From Sulfolobus acidocaldarius SUSAZ (GTDB lineage: Archaea > Thermoproteota > Thermoprotei_A > Sulfolobales > Sulfolobaceae): a stretch of DNA of 64,000 nucleotides. Within the stretch, counting starts at the first letter, position 1. The number at the start of each line of letters is the position of its first letter. The stretch lies in the NCBI GenBank assembly GCA_000508305.1, contig CP006977.1, positions 372,001 through 436,000 on the forward strand, given 5' to 3'. A model generated the notes under the pieces. It worked only from the letters and a program-made list of their open reading frames with translations, ran no database searches and was not told the origin of the DNA. The position numbers and the translations under genes were made by a program. This document shows, in pieces, positions 18,494 to 28,671 of the stretch.

Positions 18494-19381
18494 TTGAGTG
18501 ATAATCCTTTCAGAATGTCTTCTCCTCAGCAACCCACAAAGCAACCCAGAGACCTAAGAAAGGTACAGCCACAAGCACCACAAGCAGTAGATATGAAGTT
18601 ACAGCTTAGAATGAAGAGGGTTAAGTATAAGATAGCTATTCTCAGTGGAAAAGGAGGTGTAGGAAAATCATTTGTATCGTCGAATTTAGCTATGGCGATA
18701 GCAGCTAGCGGAAGAAAAGTAGGTATAGTCGATGTAGACTTTCACGGTCCATCAGTTCCTAAAATGCTAGGAGTTAGAGGACAGTATTTAACTGCAGATG
18801 ATAATGGAATTAATCCAGTTACTGGACCATTCAACATAAAAGTAGTTTCCATTGATTTCCTCTTACCTAAAGACGATACGCCTGTTGTTTGGAGAGGAGC
18901 TATAAAACATACTGCAATTAGACAGTTTTTGGGAGATGTAAATTGGGGGGAACTAGATTACTTATTTATCGACATGCCACCGGGGACAGGAGACGAAGCA
19001 TTATCAATAGCCCAATTAATACCAAACCTTACAGGGATGGTTATAGTTACAATTCCGTCGGAAGTGTCAACACTAGCTGTCAAGAGATCTATAAATTTCG
19101 CAAAAACTGTTAATGCAAAGATTATAGGAGTAGTTGAAAACATGAGTCATTTCGTTTGCCCAGACTCCGGTAAGACTTACTTCATTTTTGGTGAAGGAAA
19201 AGGTAAGAAAATGGCAGATGAAATGGGAGTACCATTATTAGGTCAGGTACCATTAGATCCGATCATAGCTAAGGCTAATGATATGGGTGAACCATTCTTC
19301 GTAAAATATCCTGAGAGCCCTACTTCAAAAGAATTTATGAGTATAGCTCAAAAAATTATAAATAACGTAGAAGGAAACTAA
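18494..19381 (+). CDS. Mrp/NBP35-family ATP-binding iron-sulfur carrier
   Basis: A 295-residue SIMIBI ATPase. The deviant Walker A GKGGVGKS is at 52-59, followed by VGIVDVDFHGPS and IDMPPGTGDEALS. The C-terminal VCPDSGKTYFIFGEGKG replaces the usual CxxC by a single Cys, so cluster binding may differ from classical ApbC/Nbp35. The start is TTG at 18494. It converges with a small HTH gene, overlapping four bases. Confidence 0.85.
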   Translation: MSDNPFRMSSPQQPTKQPRDLRKVQPQAPQAVDMKLQLRMKRVKYKIAILSGKGGVGKSFVSSNLAMAIAASGRKVGIVDVDFHGPSVPKMLGVRGQYLTADDNGINPVTGPFNIKVVSIDFLLPKDDTPVVWRGAIKHTAIRQFLGDVNWGELDYLFIDMPPGTGDEALSIAQLIPNLTGMVIVTIPSEVSTLAVKRSINFAKTVNAKIIGVVENMSHFVCPDSGKTYFIFGEGKGKKMADEMGVPLLGQVPLDPIIAKANDMGEPFFVKYPESPTSKEFMSIAQKIINNVEGN

Positions 19382-19602
19382 ATTTTAAATAAAAACTTCT
19401 TCTTTTCATAGTCTGGTTCCTTCTTGATTTTTCCTTCTCTAACCAAATCCGCCAATATTTCTCTGAATTCTACCATATTAAATTGTATTCCTCTCTCCAT
19501 GAGGATATCACGAATTTGGGTGGAGGTAATACCCTGTCTATTCTCTTCAATAATCTTTAGGATTTCTGCCTTTAAATCTTCCTTTCCCATTGCATAATAC
19601 AA
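19378..19602 (-). CDS. small winged-helix DNA-binding protein
   Basis: 74 residues, or 70 from Met5. The sequence KAEILKIIEENRQGITSTQIRDILMERGIQFNMVEFREILADLVREGKI is a compact winged helix-turn-helix with no other domain. Likely a chromatin-associated or transcription factor of the small Sulfolobus type. Its target is unknown. Confidence 0.65.
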   Translation of the reverse strand: MYYAMGKEDLKAEILKIIEENRQGITSTQIRDILMERGIQFNMVEFREILADLVREGKIKKEPDYEKKKFLFKI

Positions 19603-19691
19603 TTAGTTTTAAAAGATAAAAAGTATAAAGATAGTAGTAGTAAGATTTAAAAAAACATACTAAGATATAAATTAAGAAAGGCGAGATTAAA

Positions 19692-20042
19692 ATGAGTATT
19701 GAAATTACTGAAAAATATGTAATTTTAAAAAGATTCTTATCAGTAGCCTATGGTCTTTCTGAATCAGAAATAGACACATTTCTAAGGATACTAGAAAGCA
19801 AAGAAGGTAAGGATATTGATGCAATATCTGCAGAACTAAAAATTAGTAAAAGTAGAACAAGCATAATATTAAAGAAGCTTTCAGATGCAGGATTAGTTGA
19901 TAAGGAAAAAGGAGATAACATGAAGGGAGGAAGACCCAAATATGTCTATAGTGTAAATAAGGAAGAACTCAAAAATAGATTAATAACTAAGTCCGAAGAA
20001 TTATGCAAAGAACTAAACCAAGTTATTAAGTCTTTTATTTAA
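19692..20042 (+). CDS. TrmB/MarR-like winged-helix transcriptional regulator
   Basis: A 116-residue protein: N-terminal helix, HTH with [30 protein letters not shown] (about 46-75) and wing [10 protein letters not shown]. The C-terminal helix [16 protein letters not shown] probably dimerises. It lacks a ligand domain. The gene ends inside the 3' end of the convergent cyclo-ligase gene with a 30-base overlap. Confidence 0.7.
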   Translation: MSIEITEKYVILKRFLSVAYGLSESEIDTFLRILESKEGKDIDAISAELKISKSRTSIILKKLSDAGLVDKEKGDNMKGGRPKYVYSVNKEELKNRLITKSEELCKELNQVIKSFI

Positions 20043-20741
20043 ATACTCCTTCAAAAAAGGAGTATTCTCTATCTTTTTCGTCGTTAGATATTCTATGTAA
20101 ATACCCTTTGGCTTTTCTCTCTTATTTGTTGTATATACTACTTTGGTGGGTGTCACTATAATATCAACAGGAACGTCAAATACCTCTGTTGGAATCTCGT
20201 CAACTATTTGTATGTCATGAATAGTTGTTACCACTGGAGTTGTTTCATCAACCTTTCCAATTTCCCTAAGTATAGCATACTCCAGCTCACTATAGCCTTC
20301 ACCCTTTCCAACCCTATCTCCTCTCAAGGTTAAAGCCACTGAGCCTACTACTACTAGATCTACTTTGGGAATAGAATAAATGTCTACTAACTCCCCTAAG
20401 TATGTGAAACCTGATATGGTTGAGGCTTTCTTATAATCACTGATTTTCGACGGATCTAAAATATAGAAACCACCCTTCAGTCTAGGTGTAGGTACTAACA
20501 CAGTTTTACCGTCCATTAAGGCAAATTCTCTCACCCATCTTTGAGGAGAATCAGGATTTACCTTGAGTATTTTGGATTTCCTGTATTCTACTATCTCTCT
20601 TAATCTCAGCGCAGCCTCTTTAGACCCTTTAAAATTAGGAATTCTACCAAAAACAGGTCTCGGGAAAGCTGCAATGTTTTTATCCTCCAGCAGACTCCAA
20701 ATTTTCTCTCTTATTTCAGCCTTAGATAAAATAATGAACAC
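20013..20741 (-). CDS. 5-formyltetrahydrofolate cyclo-ligase family protein
   Basis: A 242-residue protein with the MTHFS-type glycine loop [19 protein letters not shown] (about 142-160) and [11 protein letters not shown]. In bacteria the family converts 5-formyl-THF to 5,10-methenyl-THF with ATP. Archaeal homologs are of less certain substrate, since Sulfolobus uses modified folates. The Lys residues of the P-loop-like K-GEG region are kept. The start overlaps the end of the LysE-type gene by 20 bases. Confidence 0.75.
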   Translation of the reverse strand: MFIILSKAEIREKIWSLLEDKNIAAFPRPVFGRIPNFKGSKEAALRLREIVEYRKSKILKVNPDSPQRWVREFALMDGKTVLVPTPRLKGGFYILDPSKISDYKKASTISGFTYLGELVDIYSIPKVDLVVVGSVALTLRGDRVGKGEGYSELEYAILREIGKVDETTPVVTTIHDIQIVDEIPTEVFDVPVDIIVTPTKVVYTTNKREKPKGIYIEYLTTKKIENTPFLKEYLNKRLNNLV

Positions 20742-21285
20742 CCTGATATAGTATGTATGCGCCGAAAATAAGTAAAATGGTGAAGGAAAATATTTTTACG
20801 TATTTTACATATCTTTGCTCTATCCTGTTTATTAAGAACGGAAAGGCTAATATCCATATTAAAATTCCTATAAAGAAACCTGGTGCTACTATCACAGAGA
20901 ATTGATTAAGCATGGAAATCCCGAATGTAAGCCACCAGCTTATTTGATAAGGATTAACTATAGCCACTGAAAGACCTTTAACATAACTACCGCCTGTACT
21001 AGATGATACTTGCTTTGCTCTAAGAACACTATAAGATAAGTATAACATGTACACTCCCCCTACTATGTAGAAAACAAACAGAATATTTGATGGTATAATA
21101 GACTTAAACAGGTATGTGATCCAAAAGAATACAAAATCTGCAGTCATAGCGCCTGCGCCTACTGCGATTCCATTTAAAAATGATCTAGTGGACTCATTAG
21201 CCATCATTGCATTTATAGGACCAGGAGGAGCAGCAATCGATAAACCCATTAAAATTCCAGTAGCAAGAGAATAAACTTCACTCAT
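20722..21285 (-). CDS. LysE/RhtB-family amino acid exporter
   Basis: A 187-residue membrane protein with about six helices. The family motif PPGPIN is at residues 20-25, followed by a helix with [16 protein letters not shown]. The [13 protein letters not shown] stretch is also characteristic. Likely exports an amino acid or related compound; the substrate cannot be assigned. It is first in a two-gene unit with the cyclo-ligase family gene. Confidence 0.8.
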   Translation of the reverse strand: MSEVYSLATGILMGLSIAAPPGPINAMMANESTRSFLNGIAVGAGAMTADFVFFWITYLFKSIIPSNILFVFYIVGGVYMLYLSYSVLRAKQVSSSTGGSYVKGLSVAIVNPYQISWWLTFGISMLNQFSVIVAPGFFIGILIWILAFPFLINRIEQRYVKYVKIFSFTILLIFGAYILYQGVHYFI

Positions 21286-21443
21286 AAATATTCTTAACCC
21301 TATTGATAACTTAAATTTTAAAGTACATTTTGTTGTACTCTAAAAGATCTTTGGCTATACGATGTAAGAATACATCATTAACATGTTTAAGCGAATATGA
21401 AAGATAATTACACTTATACAATCTGGTTTCAAATTTAATTCAA

Positions 21444-21932
21444 ATGAAGTTTAACAATACAAAGATTGGGAAAAAATTTATTTTAAAGAATGTAGATAGC
21501 TCAATTATGACTGAAGCATCCGTAGATGAGTTGAAAAGATTATATAATCAAGGAAAGTCCATGAAGAGTATAGCTAGAGAATTAGGAATTAGTTATACCA
21601 AAGTGAGAAATATTCTCTTAAATGCAGGAGTTAATATAAGAAAGAAGAGGATTAATGAGCAGGAAGTGGTCGAGCTAGCTAAACAAGGTCATAGTGCAAG
21701 ATATATTAGTAAGATGTTAAAAATAAGCGAATCTTCAGCACTACGAATACTGAAAAAGCATAACGTGGGAAGAAAAATAAAGAAGCTAAGTGATGACGAT
21801 ATAAATAAAATTAAGGAAATGTATCTTAAGGGAGAATCGATCTATAGAATTGCAAAGACTCTAGGTAAGTCCACTAACTTGGTAGTATATCATTTGAAGA
21901 GATTAGGAGTGTATAAAAGAGGTTATACATGA
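21444..21932 (+). CDS. triple helix-turn-helix DNA-binding protein
   Basis: A 162-residue basic protein made almost entirely of three tandem Hin/resolvase-type HTH units: DELKRLYNQGKSMKSIAREL (27-46), EQEVVELAKQGHSARYISKM (74-93) and KIKEMYLKGESIYRIAKTLG (123-142). Each is followed by a recognition helix. No catalytic or ligand domain is present. Start is ATG 21444, or possibly ATG 21507. It could be a transcription factor or a tamed recombinase DNA-binding part. Confidence 0.7.
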   Translation: MKFNNTKIGKKFILKNVDSSIMTEASVDELKRLYNQGKSMKSIARELGISYTKVRNILLNAGVNIRKKRINEQEVVELAKQGHSARYISKMLKISESSALRILKKHNVGRKIKKLSDDDINKIKEMYLKGESIYRIAKTLGKSTNLVVYHLKRLGVYKRGYT

Positions 21933-23068
21933 ATTCTTTTCCACATATCTCTTGCTAAATCTCCATCAAATTTGAATACGTTAACTAAATCTTTAGCCTT
22001 CTCCCTTTTTTCTCTATGTTCTTCCAGGAATGCATCAAGCTTGTCTACCAAAATTTGCTTAAGTTCTCCTGTAAGCATAGCACCAGACCTATAATCTTCC
22101 TCAATCTTTCTTATCCGCTGATCATCAGGTTCAAAGAACATGTAGAGCCACTGAAAAGCAACGTCTATATCTGGATTTCCGCCGTATTTCCTGTGAAGTT
22201 CCACTGTAGCTTGCCCACCAGAAAATGCGTATTTCATTATTTTTCTCTCAACAGTTTTAGGATCATCTGTAAGATATATAGCCGTTTCAGGCTGTGAGGA
22301 ACTCATCTTTCCTTCTGGTCCTGTAAGAGGAGGGAGGAACTTACTATGTATTTGGGCAGCCTTGAAGTACCCTAAGCTTTCAGCTATATCTCTTTGTAAT
22401 CTCCAATAAGGATCTTGATCAATACCTGCAGGAATCAAACATCTCCTTTTCTCGAACATTGTAGGGACTATCTGTAAAGCAGGATAGAATATAATACCTA
22501 TATTGGAGGAAGTATCAAGTCCAAATGTAGCTCTCACTTCATTAAAAGTTAGTTTTTTAGCAACTTTTACGGACAGTGGGTACATATTTTTAATGTACTC
22601 AGTGTCCTGGAATATGAATGTTTTATTGGGATCGAACCCAACAGCTATTATATCTAAGATATTCTCATATGACCATTCCTTTGTCTGATCCAATGTATAA
22701 TCCACGTTCCTTAGGAATTTTTCGTCATCGGTTATTTCAATATATACATTTACCTTAAACTTCTCCTGTAACCACTTAGTAAATATGAAAGGAATCAAAT
22801 GACCGATATGCATTCCTAATGAAGGTGCTCTACCAGTATACAGAAAGAAACCATTACCCTTTTCATAATCATTTAGAATCAAATCAAAGTCCCTGTGTGA
22901 GAAAAATACGTCTCTCCTTAGCATTACGTGTAGTTCGTCATTTATAGCTCTCTTTGCCCTCTCTTTGAGTTCACTAGTCATTTTCTGTGTACCAAATTGC
23001 ACAATTAATTTATCATAATCTACTTTCCCTTTAACTTCCCAAGGTGTTACAGTAAAATCTTGTGCCAT
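21923..23068 (-). CDS. trpS: tryptophanyl-tRNA synthetase
   Basis: A 381-residue class I synthetase. The HIGH motif appears as MHIGH (86-90) after TGRAPSLG, and KMSSS is clear in GPEGKMSSSQPETAIYL. The archaeal/eukaryotic TrpRS features PALQIVPTMF and PAGIDQDPYWRL are present. It charges tRNA-Trp. It converges with the triple-HTH gene (10-base overlap) and lies 58 bases downstream of the cdvB paralog on the same strand. Confidence 0.95.
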   Translation of the reverse strand: MAQDFTVTPWEVKGKVDYDKLIVQFGTQKMTSELKERAKRAINDELHVMLRRDVFFSHRDFDLILNDYEKGNGFFLYTGRAPSLGMHIGHLIPFIFTKWLQEKFKVNVYIEITDDEKFLRNVDYTLDQTKEWSYENILDIIAVGFDPNKTFIFQDTEYIKNMYPLSVKVAKKLTFNEVRATFGLDTSSNIGIIFYPALQIVPTMFEKRRCLIPAGIDQDPYWRLQRDIAESLGYFKAAQIHSKFLPPLTGPEGKMSSSQPETAIYLTDDPKTVERKIMKYAFSGGQATVELHRKYGGNPDIDVAFQWLYMFFEPDDQRIRKIEEDYRSGAMLTGELKQILVDKLDAFLEEHREKREKAKDLVNVFKFDGDLARDMWKRIHV

Positions 23069-23126
23069 ATAAAAGGAGTGAGAAAATTACAAATAAAAGC
23101 TTTAAAAATGGTAAGGGAGGAGAAAA

Positions 23127-23747
23127 TTAGCTTTTTTGTTGCTGTGTAATTCCTGCAGTAGGTAGAGATGGGAACTTCTCCTTCATCCTCTGTTCCGCAA
23201 CTACGGAAGCTTCCTCCAATATCTGTCTTGCCTCTGGTGAATATGTTGCACTTATACCACTTACACCACTGAATTCGCCAGCTTCAATTACTATTTCTTG
23301 TAAACCTTCACCCAATTCACCTAATTCTATAGAGAGTTCAGGCATTACGCCCTTTAAGGAAGTCTTTAACTCGTTAATTACACCCATTACGGGTATCAAG
23401 TTAGCGAATATATCACCGAGCTCAGTTACAGTCTCTAACCTTAGAGAGACTTGCTCCAATGCTATCTGGGTTGTCAATAATTGTTTTGTGATCTTCCTTA
23501 TTTCTGCTAATTCGTTAGCATACATTGCAGCCCTAGACTGATCTTTGCTCATCTGTGACTCTACAACTCTCTCAAATAGTACTTTGTCTCTCTCCTGCAT
23601 CCTTCCTATATAAACGTCAAGTCTACTAACCATGGATCTTACTCTATACTGAGCCTGGACAAGTCTGTACTTGAGAGGATCTTTACTCTTGGGAATCTTT
23701 ACTTTTTGATTCCCCTCCCATATCTTTTGGAACTCTTTGCTTATCAT
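23127..23747 (-). CDS. ESCRT-III-like cell division protein, CdvB1/CdvB2 type
   Basis: Snf7-like core of about 200 residues: basic N-terminal helix ([27 protein letters not shown]), helical coiled region ([20 protein letters not shown], then [32 protein letters not shown]) and an acidic C-terminal part ([21 protein letters not shown]). CdvB paralogs form the constricting ESCRT-III ring after CdvB removal by the proteasome. The frame opens at ATG 23771, but a TATA-like TTTATAAG just upstream of that codon favours ATG 23747. I favour CdvB1, with CdvB2 possible. Confidence 0.85.
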   Translation of the reverse strand: MISKEFQKIWEGNQKVKIPKSKDPLKYRLVQAQYRVRSMVSRLDVYIGRMQERDKVLFERVVESQMSKDQSRAAMYANELAEIRKITKQLLTTQIALEQVSLRLETVTELGDIFANLIPVMGVINELKTSLKGVMPELSIELGELGEGLQEIVIEAGEFSGVSGISATYSPEARQILEEASVVAEQRMKEKFPSLPTAGITQQQKS

Positions 23748-23846
23748 GGTCAATATATATATTGCGATCATACCTCTTATAAAACAGAAGGTGCGATATT
23801 ATACTACTAAAAATTAATATAAAAGAGAAGAAGTAGAATAAAGTCA

Positions 23847-24551
23847 ATGAACCAAAAAATATATCTTTCTGATTGCTACGTAAAAGAATTTAGAGCAAAA
23901 ATATTAAAAATTAGTCCTCAGGGGATAGTTCTAGATAAAACCGCTTTCTATCCTGGAGGCGGGGGAGTAGAAAATGATACAGGATATTTTGTAATAGACG
24001 ACAAAAAATATAAGGTAACATCTGTTAAAGAAATAAATCACGAAATATACCATGAAGTCGAGAATTCTCAAGAGTTAAAAGAAGGACAGGAAATTAAAGG
24101 AGAGATTGACTGGGAAAGGCGTTATAGAATGATGAGATTACACACAGCGTCACATGTTGTTGCGTCCATAGCCTTTACTAAATATAACTCCAAGATTACT
24201 GGAGGTAACATTTCTCCTGAATATGCAAAAGACGATTTCGATGTAGATGATAAAAATAAATTAATAGAGATAATAGATGAAGCAAATCAGGTAATTAAGA
24301 AAAATATTCCGGTAAAAATTTACTTTCTAAAGCGAGACGAGGCAATGAAAATACCAGGAATAGTGAAATTAGCCGAGAGAATGCCCCCAAATGTAGATAC
24401 TTGGAGGATAGTAGAAATAGAGGGAATAGATATTCAAGCCGATGGAGGACCCCATGTCTCAAACACAAAAGAAATAGGTGAAATTAAAATTATCAAGGTC
24501 GAGAATAGAGGGAAAGGCAGAAAACGAATATATTATACTGTTTCACCTTAG
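23847..24551 (+). CDS. AlaX-type alanyl-tRNA editing protein
   Basis: A 234-residue free-standing editing domain. The first metal motif HTASH is near residue 97-101. The second motif reads QADGGPHVSNTKEIG near 203-217, where AlaX and AlaRS usually have C-GGTH, so the Cys ligand is replaced by Asp. The N-terminal part (YPGGGGVENDTGY) is the conserved Gly-rich loop. Function: hydrolysis of Ser- or Gly-tRNA-Ala. Confidence 0.85.
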   Translation: MNQKIYLSDCYVKEFRAKILKISPQGIVLDKTAFYPGGGGVENDTGYFVIDDKKYKVTSVKEINHEIYHEVENSQELKEGQEIKGEIDWERRYRMMRLHTASHVVASIAFTKYNSKITGGNISPEYAKDDFDVDDKNKLIEIIDEANQVIKKNIPVKIYFLKRDEAMKIPGIVKLAERMPPNVDTWRIVEIEGIDIQADGGPHVSNTKEIGEIKIIKVENRGKGRKRIYYTVSP

Positions 24552-24631
24552 GTACTTAGTACGTTAATAATTTTTTAAAGTCTAATTACAATGAAGTGCT
24601 CTAACTATTCTTCGATCAAGAAGTTCAAAGT

Positions 24632-25063
24632 TTAGCCCCAAACATACTTGAGGCTTAAAATAAATCTTACTCCAAAACCCCCTACAATACCTATGAAATT
24701 TATTGCTGCAAGATAAATTGATGAAAGTTTCAGTGAGGAAAAAAATAGTAAAAACAGTAATTCAGTTAAATTCGAGTAATTCACAAATAAGATGACTAAT
24801 CCTATAACTATCACATATTGTACTGCTCCACCTACAAGCGAAGATAAATGAAATCTTAGTAACCTACCACCAATACTACCAACTCGGCTATCCCTGAAAG
24901 TCCATATATCATTTAGAATAAAATTCGAGAGGATAGAGAATTCTATGGCAAGTGCAAGACCAACAGTAAGAGGTAAATAGTCACGGAATAGTAACAAGAC
25001 TCCTTCATTAACAACAACGCCTAGTGCACCTACTAGTGAATATTTCAGGAACCTCCCGAACAT
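24632..25063 (-). CDS. GtrA-family membrane protein
   Basis: 143 residues with four helices. The first carries FLKYSLVGALGVVVNEG, and SNFILNDIWTFRDS after helix two is the GtrA/DPMS signature. Family members act in transfer of lipid-linked sugars and cell-surface glycan synthesis, probably as flippase-like subunits. No glycosyltransferase gene is next to it. Confidence 0.8.
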   Translation of the reverse strand: MFGRFLKYSLVGALGVVVNEGVLLLFRDYLPLTVGLALAIEFSILSNFILNDIWTFRDSRVGSIGGRLLRFHLSSLVGGAVQYVIVIGLVILFVNYSNLTELLFLLFFSSLKLSSIYLAAINFIGIVGGFGVRFILSLKYVWG

Positions 25064-25122
25064 ACGATAATAAAATGAACCCTGTGTTATTAAATTTTCT
25101 CACAAGTATTTTTAACCCTTAT

Positions 25123-26076
25123 TTATTGAACACTTACTAAATCATTTATCTTTTTGAATAGAACATTAGTGTTATGTTTTACAGCTACCCTCCCATAAAA
25201 TTCATTTAGCCCTTTAAATCCCTCTGAATCCCTTATTTGATAACCCAATGGTCTTAGCATCTGATTAACCCTTGTGGCAGGTATAGGAAATTTAACCAAA
25301 ACGAATGGTGCTACCGTTTTGTACATTTTAAACTGAGAAGATAAACCAGATATTAGACCACTTAGATAATCCTTGCTTCTTCTAAAGAAATTCCTAACTT
25401 CCTTTGCATGAAGATTAGAAAATACATAATAGGCTATACTATTTAGCCTCCAAGGTGGAGATTTATCTTCAAGCTCCTTAGAGCTCTTACCTATTGTAAA
25501 ACCTATCCTTAGACCTGGTATTGCTAAAGACTTGGTAAAAGACGAAATAAAAAGTAAATTATCAAACTCACTTGCTAAGTCGTAATTAGGTTCAATTAAA
25601 CTAATATCTGCAAAGGACTCGTCTAGGATAAGCTTGCCCCCATTGGATAGGAAGTCGATTATCCTTTCTCTCTCTACAAAAGATCCAGTGGGATTTACAG
25701 GATTGCTTGTAATTACACAGTTACCCTCTAAAGAGTAAATAAAAATATCGTCTAACTCCATTGCATAATAACTTCCTGCCCTTTTGTACTCAGAATAATT
25801 AGGCTCTGGTACGTTACATGGTTCCAACAACGAAATTACTTCTGATGCTCCGTTGAAAATTCCCACAAGCGAAATGTCAACGTTATACAGATCAGCAATG
25901 AACTCCTTTATATCTCTTAGTTGCAACGGCGGATAATACGAATACACTTTATTCATTAAGGCGTCTCTTATGAGTTCCTCGACGAATTCTGGTGTACCTA
26001 GAGGATTCAGATTAACACTGAAATCATCTATTTTAAGTGGTCTTCCATGAACCCATTCCACGCCACCATGTCTCAT
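25123..26076 (-). CDS. CobD-like PLP-dependent aminotransferase-fold enzyme
   Basis: A 317-residue fold-type I PLP enzyme. The CobD-like N terminus (MRHGG, then DDFSVNLNPLGTPEF) matches L-threonine-O-3-phosphate decarboxylases, and the Schiff-base lysine lies in SSFTKSLAIPGLRIGF. Asp of DESFAD binds the pyridine nitrogen, and NPVNPTG is the usual substrate loop. Likely role: aminopropanol phosphate for the cobalamin side chain. A histidinol-phosphate aminotransferase-like activity is the main alternative. No cob genes are adjacent. Four-base overlap with the upstream regulator gene. Confidence 0.75.
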   Translation of the reverse strand: MRHGGVEWVHGRPLKIDDFSVNLNPLGTPEFVEELIRDALMNKVYSYYPPLQLRDIKEFIADLYNVDISLVGIFNGASEVISLLEPCNVPEPNYSEYKRAGSYYAMELDDIFIYSLEGNCVITSNPVNPTGSFVERERIIDFLSNGGKLILDESFADISLIEPNYDLASEFDNLLFISSFTKSLAIPGLRIGFTIGKSSKELEDKSPPWRLNSIAYYVFSNLHAKEVRNFFRRSKDYLSGLISGLSSQFKMYKTVAPFVLVKFPIPATRVNQMLRPLGYQIRDSEGFKGLNEFYGRVAVKHNTNVLFKKINDLVSVQ

Positions 26077-26660
26077 AAGTCTCTCTCCCTTAGAAATGCT
26101 TCAATTATATTTCTCTCTGCTCTTCTAATAATTTCAGCAAGTGTAGATGTACTAATGTTTAATTTCTTTGATAACTCATTCAGCCTAATTCTTCTGGGAA
26201 AGTCAAAGTACCCTAACTCTAATGCGATCTTCAGAATTTGCTCCTGTCTCCCTGTAATTATTGAAGATGGTTTAGCCTTTAGAACCTTGAGAATTTTAAC
26301 GTCTATCTTACTATCAATAAAGTCTCTTAACAATTTTCTTAGTTCTGTATATCCGTTAAGAACTACAACCCATACAACAGAGTCATTGCTTACTGTTCCA
26401 TTAATTATAGAGTAATTACCTAAGACTCTTATAACTCCACTAGACCTTACTTTGATGATTCCCATATAAGTATCCTTAGATACCTTTGAAAAGGACTCCT
26501 TATATGTATCAGGAGGATTCCCTTTGAGTTCTATTAAAAGTCTGTAGGTAGAGAAATTTTCCTCAGGTTTAATATCTAGAATCGTAAAAGAATTTCTTGT
26601 CCAATCCATATTTGTTATCCATTCGTCAAGAGGAGTAAGAAGCGTTACGTATAATAGCAT
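26073..26660 (-). CDS. bacterio-opsin activator-type HTH regulator
   Basis: 195 residues. The C-terminal HTH_10 domain is clear: ITGRQEQILKIALELGYFDFPRR and LNELSKKLNISTSTLAEIIRRAERNI. The N-terminal ~130 residues form a beta-rich sensing region typical of archaeal Bat-like regulators. ATGA-type coupling with the cobD-like gene suggests joint expression. It is divergent from the zinc ferredoxin gene with a 63-base shared promoter region. Confidence 0.8.
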   Translation of the reverse strand: MLLYVTLLTPLDEWITNMDWTRNSFTILDIKPEENFSTYRLLIELKGNPPDTYKESFSKVSKDTYMGIIKVRSSGVIRVLGNYSIINGTVSNDSVVWVVVLNGYTELRKLLRDFIDSKIDVKILKVLKAKPSSIITGRQEQILKIALELGYFDFPRRIRLNELSKKLNISTSTLAEIIRRAERNIIEAFLRERDL

Positions 26661-26669
26661 CCCGAATAG

Positions 26670-27038
<369 letters not shown>

Positions 27039-27284
27039 GAAGCTAAGAATTTTATTTTTCCGACCTTATTTTAATATTAAGATTATAGAATTATTTCGGA
27101 TTAAGCTGTAGGTTATATCGAGAATTATAAATGAAAATAGAAGACAAAGAGCTATTTTTACATATATAAGTATATCAAATCACACTAATCCAGATAGAAT
27201 TCCTTTCTTGTTTTTCTAGTTCTAGAATATTGCGCATAAAATCGGCAATCAGTGAGATTACCCGAGCCAAAAACACATAAAAAG

Positions 27285-27360
27285 GGCTCGGGCCGGGACT
27301 TGAACCCGGGACCTATGGGTCCACAGCCCATCGCTCTAACCAGGCTGAGCTACCCGAGCC
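27285..27360 (-). tRNA. tRNA-His (GTG)
   Basis: Cloverleaf on the minus strand with anticodon loop CTGTGGA and T-loop TTCAAGT. T8/A9 place the acceptor as GCTCGGG/CCCGAGC. This leaves an encoded G at position -1 (27360) opposite C73, the identity element of tRNA-His. No intron. A second copy of TACCCGAGCCAAA lies at 27260-27272, 3' of the gene. Confidence 0.95.
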
Positions 27361-27398
27361 AAACTACTAGACAATAAATTCATGCAAAGAATTTAAAC

Positions 27399-28628
27399 TT
27401 AAACCTTTCTACTTACTTCGTATTTAACGATATCTAACAATTCTCTAGCTATAATTGTCTTATAGTTCTTTTCTAGCTTCCTAACGAAAGAATTTCCTAT
27501 AACTATAACCTCGTTATATTCTGAGGAAAAGCCTATGTCCTTTCTCTTCACGTTATTTGCAACTATTATATCAAATTTATGCCTTTCTTTTTTCATCTTT
27601 GCCTTCTCAATCAGCTCTTCATCACTATTTACGGTTTCAGCAGAAAATCCCACCAGTAGTGGACGATAGATTGACAATTTTGAGGAAATTTTAGGAGTCG
27701 TCTCTAATTCAACTTTAGGAACTTCTGAATGACTATCTATTTTACTTGAAGCGGCATTCTTGGGCTTAAAATCAGCTGGCGCACCGGCTAATATAACTAT
27801 ACCGTATTTCTCGTCTCTAACCAATTTTTCTACATTTTCAGCCATCTCTTGCGTAGTATCAACCCTGATTCTTTTAGTGTATGGCTTAACGCTTGAGGAT
27901 AATGGACCGTGAACTAGGATAACGTCTGCGCCCCTGAAATAGGCTTCATTAGCTATCGACACACCCATAGTACCACTACTCGAATTTGAGATAAACCTGA
28001 CTGGGTCAATGTATTCTCTAGTGGGACCAGCAGTCACCACTATTTTATATCCTTTAAGATCTTTTCCCCTGAGAAGAAAAGATGTGATATAACTAGAGAG
28101 GTATTCAATATCTGGGTAATGAGCTACATCCCTGGTAATTTCTGGATTAATTATTTCAATGCCCTGTTTGACAAGTTTTTCTATATTCTCTTTAAACTGA
28201 GGAGCCTCATACATTGTCAGGTGCATTGCAGGTACCAAAATAACAGGTTTCTTAATTCCAACAAAGTTCAGTGCAGTCAATGTTATAGAAGTGTCTGCTA
28301 TTCCGTTGGCTAATTTAGAAATTGTATTAGCTGTAGATGGTGCTATAACTAGTGCATCATATTCTTCAGCAAGCTCGACATGTTCTATTTCTCCTCCTAC
28401 GCTTACTACAGGCTCTTCCCCTGTAGCCCAATGGAACATCATCGGATTAATCAATTTAGTTGAATCCTTACTCATTATGACCCTAACATTTGCCCCCCTT
28501 CTCATCAATGCTCTGACTAAATCGAGGCTTTTGTAAACTGATACACTGGCTGTTACTCCAACCAGTATCTTTTTATTTAGTAGTTCTCTAGAAACCTCTC
28601 CTATGATTTTTTTTGATGGGTGTACCAT
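27399..28628 (-). CDS. coaBC: bifunctional phosphopantothenoylcysteine decarboxylase/phosphopantothenate-cysteine ligase
   Basis: 409 residues in the standard CoaBC order. The N-terminal flavoprotein CoaC half has VGVTASVSVYKSLDLVRAL and the PAMHLTMYEAP segment. The C-terminal CoaB half begins near 190 with VVTAGPTREYIDPVRFISN(S)SG and contains the NTP-binding AGAPADFKPK. It makes 4'-phosphopantetheine for CoA. Divergent from ard1 with a 43-base gap. Confidence 0.95.
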   Translation of the reverse strand: MVHPSKKIIGEVSRELLNKKILVGVTASVSVYKSLDLVRALMRRGANVRVIMSKDSTKLINPMMFHWATGEEPVVSVGGEIEHVELAEEYDALVIAPSTANTISKLANGIADTSITLTALNFVGIKKPVILVPAMHLTMYEAPQFKENIEKLVKQGIEIINPEITRDVAHYPDIEYLSSYITSFLLRGKDLKGYKIVVTAGPTREYIDPVRFISNSSSGTMGVSIANEAYFRGADVILVHGPLSSSVKPYTKRIRVDTTQEMAENVEKLVRDEKYGIVILAGAPADFKPKNAASSKIDSHSEVPKVELETTPKISSKLSIYRPLLVGFSAETVNSDEELIEKAKMKKERHKFDIIVANNVKRKDIGFSSEYNEVIVIGNSFVRKLEKNYKTIIARELLDIVKYEVSRKV

Positions 28629-28671
28629 ATGACCAAATATAAATTTAAGTGATCACTAAAAACCTTATACT

